64,000 nt of DNA, taken from positions 1 through 64,000 of the forward strand of contig CAZGYD010000104.1 in NCBI GenBank assembly GCA_964530115.1, in the 5' to 3' direction. Under the pieces are notes generated by a model that had not been told where the DNA came from, did no database searches, and saw only the letters and a program-made list of their open reading frames with translations. Source of the DNA: Fen-999 sp964530115 (GTDB lineage: Bacteria; Pseudomonadota; Gammaproteobacteria; Burkholderiales; Rhodocyclaceae). The position numbers and the translations under genes are program-made. Shown one piece after another: positions 54,491 to 61,642 of the stretch (position 1 is its first letter; every line of letters starts with the position of its first letter).

Positions 54491-56308
54491 ATGTCCCGTC
54501 CCCTGAGAAACATTGCCATTATCGCCCACGTCGACCACGGCAAGACCACCCTGGTCGATCAACTGCTGCGCCAGTCGGGCACCTTCCGCGACAACCAGCA
54601 GGTCGCCGAGCGCGTCATGGATTCCAACGACCTCGAGCGGGAGCGCGGTATCACCATCCTGGCGAAGAACTGCGCGATCGACTACGAGGGCACGCACATC
54701 AACATCGTCGAGACGCCCGGCCACGCCGACTTCGGCGGCGAGGTCGAGCGAGTGCTGTAGATGGTCGACGGCGTGCTGCTGCTGGTCGATGACGTCGAGG
54801 GTCCGATGCCGCAAACGCGCTTCGTCACCCGCAAGGCGCTCGCGCTCGGACTCAAACCGATCGTCGTCGTCAACAAGATCGACCGGCCCGGTGCGCGCCC
54901 CGACTGGGTCATCAACCACACGTTCGACCTCTTCGACAAGCTGGGTGCCACCGAGGAACAACTCGATTTCCCGGTGGTTTTCGCCTCGGCACTCAACGGC
55001 TACGCGATGCTCGAGGCCGACCGGCCCGGCACGGACATGCGGCCGCTCTTCGAGGCGATCCTCGCGCACGTGCCGCCGCCGGACGTCGATGCCGACGCGC
55101 CGCTCCAGCTGCAGATCTGCTCGCTCGACTACAGTTCCTACGTCGGCCGGATCGGCATCGGCCGCATCAAGAAGGGGCACATCAGGCCCGGCCAACAGGT
55201 CGCCGTGATGTACGGCGACGAGCCGCGCGGCCTCGCCAAGGTCGGCCAGGTACTGACCTTCCGCGGCCTCGAACGCGAGCCGGTGGCCGACGCCGAAGCC
55301 GGCGACATCGTGCTCGTGACGGGGATCGAGCAGGTCGGCATCGGCATCACGCTCTGTGCCGTCGACCAGCCCGCCGGCCTGCCGCCGATCGCCGTCGACG
55401 AGCCGACACTGACCATGAACTTCCAGGTCAACACCTCCCCGCTCGCCGGCAAGGAGGGCAAATTCGTCACCAGCCGACAGATCCGCGAGCGCCTGCACAA
55501 GGAACTGCTCGCCAACGTCGCGCTGCGCGTGCAGGACACCGCCGATGCCGATGTCTTCGAGGTCTCGGGTCGCGGCGAGCTGCATCTGACGATCCTGCTC
55601 GAGAACATGCGCCGCGAAGGCTATGAGCTCGCCGTCTCGCGCCCGCGCGTGGTCACGCGCATGGTCGACGGTGAAAGGCAGGAGCCTTACGAACTGCTCA
55701 CCGTCGATGTCGAAGAGGCGCACCAGGGTGGCGTCATGGAGGAGCTCGGCCGGCGCCGCGGCGAGCTGCAGGACATGCAGCCCGACGGCAAGGGCCGGGT
55801 ACGCCTCGAGTACCGGATTCCCGCGCGCGGTCTCATCGGCTTCCAGGGCGAATTCCTCACGCTCACGCGCGGCACCGGCCTCATGAGCCACGTTTTCGAC
55901 GACTACGGCCCCTGGGCCGGGCCGATGGCCGAGCGCAGGAACGGCGTGCTGATCTCGGCCGAGGACGGCAACGCCGTCGCCTACGCGCTCTGGAAACTCC
56001 AGGAGCGCGGCCGGATGTTCGTCAGTCCCGGCGACGCGCTCTACGAGGGCATGATCATCGGCATCCACAGTCGCGACAACGATCTCGTCGTCAATCCGGT
56101 GCGGACCAAGCAGCTCACCAACATCCGCGCCGCCGGCAAGGACGAGGCGATCCTGCTCACGCCGCCGATCCGCCTGACGCTCGAATCGGCCGTCGAATTC
56201 ATCGCCGACGACGAATTGGTGGAAATCACGCCGAAGTCGATCCGGCTGCGCAAGCGCTTCCTCAAGGCACACGAACGCAAGCGTGCCGAGCGCGAGGAGG
56301 CTGCCTGA
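54491..56308 (+). pseudogene. typA: Ribosome-associated GTPase TypA/BipA, interrupted by an in-frame TAG
   Basis: Full length would be 605 codons, normal for this translational GTPase, which helps 50S assembly under stress. The G1 motif AHVDHGKTT, the switch-II region PGHADFGGEVERVL, the NKID motif and the elongation-factor-like C-terminal domains (to residue ~600) are intact. Codon 90 (54758-54760) is TAG, between VERVL and MVDGVLLLVD, where relatives have Ser. A single base change from TCG would restore it. No frame change occurs. The options are sequencing error, a recent nonsense mutation, or amber suppression. If real, the first ATG after it could start a truncated protein without G1. 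Confidence 0.9.
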
Positions 56309-56315
56309 CGTGCGC

Positions 56316-56342
56316 CAGACTCAGCCGTGGTAACACGCCGGG
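56316..56342 (+). repeat. Family A dispersed motif, copy 14
   Basis: CAGACTCAGCC, centre GTG, GTAACACGCC. It begins seven bases after the typA stop and two positions of the first heptamer have changed. Confidence 0.75.
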
Positions 56343-56353
56343 ACGAGGTGCGT

Positions 56354-56506
56354 ATGCTGCGACGCTGGCTGATCCGCATCGCCATCGCCGCTGCGGCGCT
56401 CTCGCTGATCGGCTATTTCAGCAGCCCGACGGTCAGCCCGCTGATGTGTAAAATTTATTCGCAACGCATGCACGGAGCGCCGGCGGCCGGAACAATGGCG
56501 GCATAG
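56354..56506 (+). CDS. Possible small one-helix membrane protein
   Basis: 50 aa frame from ATG to TAG, MLRRWLIRIAIAAAALSLIG-, a basic start and one hydrophobic helix (about residues 5-21), then a polar tail. GACGAGGTG precedes the ATG as a weak ribosome site. No family recognised. It ends 11 bases before the next gene. It may be real or a chance frame in GC-rich DNA. Confidence 0.3.
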   Translation: MLRRWLIRIAIAAAALSLIGYFSSPTVSPLMCKIYSQRMHGAPAAGTMAA

Positions 56507-56517
56507 GAGGACACGCC

Positions 56518-57012
56518 ATGACCCTGCCCCGCTGGTTCCGTTACGTCGTTTTCGCCATTTTCGCCGCACATCTTTCCGCCTGCGACTTCCTCGCCATGAA
56601 AGAACTCCAGCCCGGCATCTCGACCGCCACGGAGGTTCGCGCGCGTTTGGGCAATCCGGCCCAGGAGTACCGCAACGCCGACGGCACCGTGACCTGGGAA
56701 TTCAACCGCCAGCCGAACGGCACCGAGTGCTGGATGGTCACCCTCGGCCCGGACCAGATCCTGCGGAAGATCGAACAGGTGCTTACGGAAGCCAATTTCG
56801 CCAAGGTAACGGCCGGCATGGACCGCGACGAAGTCCGCCGTCTCCTCGGCGCCCCCGGCTGGAAGACGCTCTACAAGAACCTGAACGAAGAAATCTGGGA
56901 CTGGCGCGTGGCCGGAACGATCCCGACCGAAGAGGCTCACTTCCACGTTCATTTCGACGCCGGCACCGGCCTCGTCAAGACGACGAGCCGGCGCATCGAG
57001 CCAAAGGCCTGA
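56518..57012 (+). CDS. SmpA/OmlA (BamE)-like lipoprotein with duplicated domain
   Basis: 164 aa. The signal peptide ends in a lipobox (HLSAC, Cys near residue 21). Two tandem BamE-like modules follow, each with a helix and a Gly-Xaa-Pro turn: ELQPGISTATEVRARLGNP and VTAGMDRDEVRRLLGAPGW. BamE itself has one module and stabilises BamA. Twice-repeated relatives occur in betaproteobacteria. A TTGACA-like promoter was not found; the gene may be transcribed from typA. Confidence 0.8.
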   Translation: MTLPRWFRYVVFAIFAAHLSACDFLAMKELQPGISTATEVRARLGNPAQEYRNADGTVTWEFNRQPNGTECWMVTLGPDQILRKIEQVLTEANFAKVTAGMDRDEVRRLLGAPGWKTLYKNLNEEIWDWRVAGTIPTEEAHFHVHFDAGTGLVKTTSRRIEPKA

Positions 57013-57013
57013 A

Positions 57014-57027
57014 CCGCGCCGGCGCGG
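57014..57027. terminator. Perfect 14-bp palindrome between convergent genes
   Basis: CCGCGCCGGCGCGG fills the gap between the lipoprotein stop and the hpt stop. It could form a cruciform or a short hairpin. There is no T tract, so its terminator role is only suggested by position. Confidence 0.4.
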
Positions 57028-57028
57028 C

Positions 57029-57583
57029 TCAGTCGCCGCCGCTTTCCCTCACCGCATAGATGGCCGGCAGGTTGCGCCAGGCGCCCTTCACGTCCATGCC
57101 GCAACCGAAGAGATAGCGGTCCGGCAGGCGCAGTCCGACGAAATCGGCGCAGACGGGCTTCTCGCGGCCCAGTTCCTTCTCCACGAGAACCGCGAGCAGG
57201 CATGCGCGCGCGCCGCGCTCCAGGAGCCGCGCGCGGACCGCTGCGAGCGTGACGCCCTCGTCGAGGATGTCATCGAGGACGAGCACGACCCGGTCGCGCA
57301 CGGGCGTGGCCGGCTCGACGCGCCACTCGAGCTCATGACCGCGCGTCGTGTTGCGGTAGCGGGTCGCGTGCAGGTAATCGCATTCGAGCGGAAACGCTAG
57401 CCTGGGCAGCAGACGACCGGCGAAGACCACCGCGCCGCCCATCACGGTGAGCACCAGCGGGTACTCGTCTCGGAGCCGGTCGGTGATTGCCGCAGCCATC
57501 CGGTCGATGGCGTCCTCGACCTCGCCCGCGGAACACAGCAGGTCGGCTTCCGCGAGCACGCGGCGCGCTTCCGCGGGCGTCAT
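57029..57583 (-). CDS. hpt: Hypoxanthine-guanine phosphoribosyltransferase
   Basis: 184 aa purine-salvage enzyme. The PRPP-binding motif is VVLVLDDILDEGVTL. The N-terminal loop reads VLTVMGGAVVFAGRLLPRL and the C-terminal region ADFVGLRLPDRYLFGCGMD. ATG 57583 is set just inside the galU stop (four-base overlap). It is last in the smc-zipA-ligA-galU-hpt operon. Confidence 0.92.
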   Translation of the reverse strand: MTPAEARRVLAEADLLCSAGEVEDAIDRMAAAITDRLRDEYPLVLTVMGGAVVFAGRLLPRLAFPLECDYLHATRYRNTTRGHELEWRVEPATPVRDRVVLVLDDILDEGVTLAAVRARLLERGARACLLAVLVEKELGREKPVCADFVGLRLPDRYLFGCGMDVKGAWRNLPAIYAVRESGGD

Positions 57584-58452
57584 CCGGCCAGCCGCCTGCG
57601 CAGGAATTCCCCGAAGGCTTCGCCGACCTCGTGATGGCGGGTGCCCAGCTCGACGGTCGCCTGCAGGTAGCCGAGCTTGGAACCGCAGTCGTAGCGCGTG
57701 CCGGCGAACCGGTAGGCCAGCACCTGCTGCTCGCGCATCAGCGCGGCGATGCCGTCGGTCAGCTGGATCTCGCCGCCGGAGCCCGGCTGCACGTTTTCCA
57801 GATGGTGGAAGATGCGCGGCGTCAGGACGTAGCGGCCGACCACGGCGAGCGTCGACGGAGCCTCTTCGGGCCGGGGCTTCTCGACGATCGCCGAGACCTG
57901 CTCGACCCGATCCGCCAGCGGCCGCGAGGCGACGATGCCGTAACTGCGCGTCTCCGAGCGCGGCACGTCCTGTACGCCGAGCACCGAGCAATGATAGTAG
58001 TCGTAGGCATCGACCATCTGGCGCAGGACCGGCGGATCGCCGTCGAGCAGGTCGTCCGCGAGCAGGACCGCAAAGGGCTCGTCGCCGACCACGGGCTTCG
58101 CGCAGAGCACGGCGTGCCCGAGCCCGAGCGCCTCCGGCTGGCGGATGTAGATGCAGTTGATGTTCTTCGGCAGCATGTTGCGAACGAACTCGAGCATCTC
58201 GGTCTTGCCCCGCATCGCCAGTTCGTTCTCGAGTTCGTAGGCCTTGTCGAAATGATCCTCGATCGCCCGCTTGGAGCGGCCCGTGACGAAAACCATGTCG
58301 GTCACGCCGGCCGCGACCGCCTCCTCGACCGCGTACTGGATCAGCGGCTTGTCGACGATGGGCATCATTTCTTTCGGACTGGCCTTGGTCGCCGGCAGGA
58401 AGCGCGTGCCCATGCCCGCGACCGGAAAGACCGCTTTCTTGACTTTTTTCAT
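57580..58452 (-). CDS. galU: UTP-glucose-1-phosphate uridylyltransferase
   Basis: 290 aa, makes UDP-glucose for envelope polysaccharides and galactose metabolism. The signature FPVAGMGTRFLPATKASPKE lies at the N-terminus. Others are DPPVLRQMV and VEKPRPEEAPS. It overlaps ligA by four bases. Confidence 0.96.
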   Translation of the reverse strand: MKKVKKAVFPVAGMGTRFLPATKASPKEMMPIVDKPLIQYAVEEAVAAGVTDMVFVTGRSKRAIEDHFDKAYELENELAMRGKTEMLEFVRNMLPKNINCIYIRQPEALGLGHAVLCAKPVVGDEPFAVLLADDLLDGDPPVLRQMVDAYDYYHCSVLGVQDVPRSETRSYGIVASRPLADRVEQVSAIVEKPRPEEAPSTLAVVGRYVLTPRIFHHLENVQPGSGGEIQLTDGIAALMREQQVLAYRFAGTRYDCGSKLGYLQATVELGTRHHEVGEAFGEFLRRRLAG

Positions 58453-60479
58453 GACTCCAACAGCTCCCTCAATTGCGTTTCGTCCAGCACCCGGATCCCC
58501 AATTGCCGGGCCTTGTCGAGCTTCGAGCCCGGTTCGGCGCCCGCGACGACGAAGTCGGTCTTCGATGAGACCGAGCCGGTCACCTTGCCGCCCCGGGCCT
58601 CGATCAGCGACCTCGCCTCGTCGCGGGTCATGCCCGGCAACGTGCCCGTCAGCACGAAGATCTTGCCCGCGATGCCGGCTGCCGCCGCCACCCGTTCCTC
58701 GCCGGTCGGCCGGACGCCGGCTTCCAGCAGCCCGGCGATGACGTCCCGGTTGTGCCGCTCGGCGAAGAAGTTCCGGATCGAGGCCGCGACGACCGGGCCG
58801 ACATCGGGCACCGCCATCAGTCCGGACTCGTCTGCGCGCATCAACGCCTCCAGGCTGCCGAAATGGCGGGCCAGGTCGCGGGCCGTGCTCTCCCCGACAT
58901 TACGGATGCCGAGTGCAAAAATGAAGCGCGCCAGCGACGGCCGCTTGCTGCGTTCGATTTCGTCGAGCAGGTTGGCGGCGGACTTTTCGCCCATGCGCTC
59001 GAGTGCCGCCAGCCGGCCGGCATCGAGCGCATAGAGGTCGGCCGGGGTCTTCACCAGGCCGGCATCGACGAGCTGGTCGACCAGCTTCTCGCCGAGTCCC
59101 TCGATGTCCATCGCCCGCCGCGAGCCGAAATGGATCAGCGCCTGCTTGCGCTGCGCCGGGCAGTAGAGCCCGCCCGTGCACCGGGCGACCGCCTCGTCCT
59201 GCGGCCGTTCGATCGCCGAGCCGCAGACGGGGCAGGACTTCGGCATGACGAATTCCTTCGCCGTGGCCGGACGCCGCTCGCGCAGCACGCCAACCACTTC
59301 GGGAATCACGTCACCGGCTCGGCGAACGATCACCGTGTCGCCGATGCGGATGTCCTTGCGGCGGATCTCGTCCTCGTTGTGCAGCGTCGCATTGGTCACG
59401 GTCACGCCGCCGACGAACACCGGCGCGAGGCGGGCCACCGGCGTGATCGCGCCGGTGCGGCCGACCTGGACGTCGATGGCCTCCACGGTGGTCAGGACCT
59501 CCTGCGGCGGATACTTGTGGGCCACGGCCCAGCGCGGCTCGCGGCTGACGAAACCGAGTTCCGCCTGCTGGGCGAGCGAATTGACCTTGTAGACGACACC
59601 GTCGATGTCGAAGGGCAGCGCGTCGCGCATGGCCAGGATGCGGTCGTGGAAGGCGACCAGTTCCCCGACGCCGCGGGCGATGGTCCGGTGCTCACAGACC
59701 GGCACGCCGAAGCCCATGAGGGCATCGAGCACGGCACTGTGCGTCGGCGGCAGCCGCCAGCCGGCCGTCTCACCGATGCCGTAGGCGTAAAAGGACAGCG
59801 GCCGCTCGGCCGTGACCTTCGGATCCAGCTGGCGCACGCTGCCGGCGGCGCCGTTGCGGGGATTGACCAGGGTCGGCCGGCCGGCGCGCCGCTGTTTCTC
59901 GTTGTAGCGCTCGAAATCGGGCCGGCTCATGAACACCTCGCCGCGCACTTCCAGCAACGGCGGCGGATCGCCGCCCAGACGCAGGGGGATACGATGGATG
60001 GTGCGGATGTTCTGCGTCACGTCCTCGCCGGTCTCGCCGTCGCCGCGGGTGGCCGCCCTCGTGAGCACGCCGTGCTCATAGCGCAGGCTGATCGCCAGGC
60101 CATCGAACTTGAGCTCGGCCGCGTACTCGACTGGCGGCGCATCCGCCGGCAACCCGAGCGCCTTGCGCACGCGCGCGTCGAAGGCCAGCGCCCCACCCGG
60201 CCCGGTATCCGTTTCCGTGCGGATCGAAAGCATGGGCACCGTATGCCGCACGGGCTCGAAACCCTCGAGCGGCCGGCCTCCGACTCGCCGAGTCGGCGAA
60301 TCGGGCGTCTGAAGCTCGGGATATTTCTCTTCGAGTTCCCGCAGTTCGCGAAAGAGGCGATCGTACTCGGCGTCCGGAATGATCGGATTGTCGAGCACGT
60401 AATAGGCATAGTCGTGCCGCTCGATCTCGGCGCGGAGGAAAGCCGCGCGCTCTCGGGCTTCGCGCGGCGCGCTCATCAT
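58449..60479 (-). CDS. ligA: NAD-dependent DNA ligase
   Basis: 676 aa. The adenylation Lys is in AELKFDGLAI (Lys124). Next are the OB domain, the four-Cys zinc finger (CPVCGS with two later Cys), helix-hairpin-helix repeats (~500-590) and a C-terminal BRCT domain (GKIFVLTGTLPGMTRDEARSLIEA, split by Gly-Gly). Full length and intact. It overlaps zipA and galU by four bases each. Confidence 0.97.
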   Translation of the reverse strand: MMSAPREARERAAFLRAEIERHDYAYYVLDNPIIPDAEYDRLFRELRELEEKYPELQTPDSPTRRVGGRPLEGFEPVRHTVPMLSIRTETDTGPGGALAFDARVRKALGLPADAPPVEYAAELKFDGLAISLRYEHGVLTRAATRGDGETGEDVTQNIRTIHRIPLRLGGDPPPLLEVRGEVFMSRPDFERYNEKQRRAGRPTLVNPRNGAAGSVRQLDPKVTAERPLSFYAYGIGETAGWRLPPTHSAVLDALMGFGVPVCEHRTIARGVGELVAFHDRILAMRDALPFDIDGVVYKVNSLAQQAELGFVSREPRWAVAHKYPPQEVLTTVEAIDVQVGRTGAITPVARLAPVFVGGVTVTNATLHNEDEIRRKDIRIGDTVIVRRAGDVIPEVVGVLRERRPATAKEFVMPKSCPVCGSAIERPQDEAVARCTGGLYCPAQRKQALIHFGSRRAMDIEGLGEKLVDQLVDAGLVKTPADLYALDAGRLAALERMGEKSAANLLDEIERSKRPSLARFIFALGIRNVGESTARDLARHFGSLEALMRADESGLMAVPDVGPVVAASIRNFFAERHNRDVIAGLLEAGVRPTGEERVAAAAGIAGKIFVLTGTLPGMTRDEARSLIEARGGKVTGSVSSKTDFVVAGAEPGSKLDKARQLGIRVLDETQLRELLES

Positions 60480-61642
60480 GAGAACAGGCGAAGCGCCCGC
60501 ACGCTGCCGGCCTCGATGTCCTGCCGGGCCATCCTCTCCTGGATCTCGGCCACCTTGGTCCGGATGCCATCGAGCAGCTCCGGCGTCAGCCGGCTACCGT
60601 GCGCATCGACCATCGCGCCACCCAGTGTCCGGGCCAGATGCTCACCGACCGAGATCATCGCATCGAATACCGCCGGCCCGCCGGCCACCCGCGGCACGTC
60701 GAGCGAAAACGTCACGCCATGCGTGGCGAGCGATTTCATCGACTCCGGCTGGAAGCGCTCGGAGCCGACGTTGCAGACCACGAAACGCGTCTTGCCGCCT
60801 TCGTCGAGCGCGTGGAAGCAGCCATCGTCGAAGAGTGTCAGCCCCGCTGCCTCGAGCAGGCCGCGCAGCTTGGTGCCGGGAAAAGGTTCGCCGGCGGCGG
60901 CGATATTCACGCCGAGTTGCAGATCGACCGAGGCGCAGAAATCGTCGAGTCTCCGCGCGCCCATCAGCACTTCGTCGAAGTCCGGCAGCCGGGCGACGCC
61001 GGCGCACTGCACGACCATGTCCCGCACGCCGTCGAGGAAGGCGGTCAGATCGGCATCGCTGACGGCGCCGCGCCGGTCGGCCAGTTGGAGCGCGGCGCAG
61101 ACCGTCCGGTAGCGGCCGACGTCGTCGGCCGACAACTTGTGCCACACAGAAGCCGCCTCGTCGAGGCCCAGCCACGTCAGCGGCTTCTGCACGTTTCCGG
61201 CCCAGCGCGCCTGGATGGCCCACAGTCCGGCGCCCGGCAGGCGTTCCGGGAATTCGATGCGCACGACGCAGTCGGCGATCTCATCGGCGTATTCCGGCGG
61301 CAGCGGAGGCGGGGCTTCCGGCTGCGCCTTTTCTTCCGCCGCAACGGCCGACGGCGTTTCGAGAACGGCCTCGAGATCGCCGATCGCCGGTTCGATGCGC
61401 TCACGGCTGTCCTCCTTCGACGCCAGTACCTCCTTCGGCGCCTGTACCTCCTTCGCCGCCTCGCCGGGCAGAACGGTTCCGGCCGCCGGGGCGTCATCGC
61501 CGAGCAACACGTCCGGCTGCCCGCCCTTGAAGATCTTTTCCGCGAGCCTGCGGTGCTGGCGTTCCTGCCACTTGTTGTAGCCCCAGACACCGACGACCGC
61601 GAGCACGCCCGCAGCAATCAGCGCCAGCTGCAATTCGTTCAT
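60476..61642 (-). CDS. zipA: Cell division protein ZipA
   Basis: 388 aa. The N-terminal membrane helix (ELQLALIAAGVLAVVGVWGY) is followed by a Pro/Glu-rich linker with a short repeated unit (KEVQAPKEVLASKED). The C-terminal FtsZ-binding domain (~200-388) begins about CVVRIEFPERLPGAGLW. Position between smc and ligA is conserved. ATG 61642 is chosen for the membrane helix and because it overlaps the smc stop (61639-61642). ZipA tethers FtsZ to the membrane. Confidence 0.85.
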   Translation of the reverse strand: MNELQLALIAAGVLAVVGVWGYNKWQERQHRRLAEKIFKGGQPDVLLGDDAPAAGTVLPGEAAKEVQAPKEVLASKEDSRERIEPAIGDLEAVLETPSAVAAEEKAQPEAPPPLPPEYADEIADCVVRIEFPERLPGAGLWAIQARWAGNVQKPLTWLGLDEAASVWHKLSADDVGRYRTVCAALQLADRRGAVSDADLTAFLDGVRDMVVQCAGVARLPDFDEVLMGARRLDDFCASVDLQLGVNIAAAGEPFPGTKLRGLLEAAGLTLFDDGCFHALDEGGKTRFVVCNVGSERFQPESMKSLATHGVTFSLDVPRVAGGPAVFDAMISVGEHLARTLGGAMVDAHGSRLTPELLDGIRTKVAEIQERMARQDIEAGSVRALRLFS

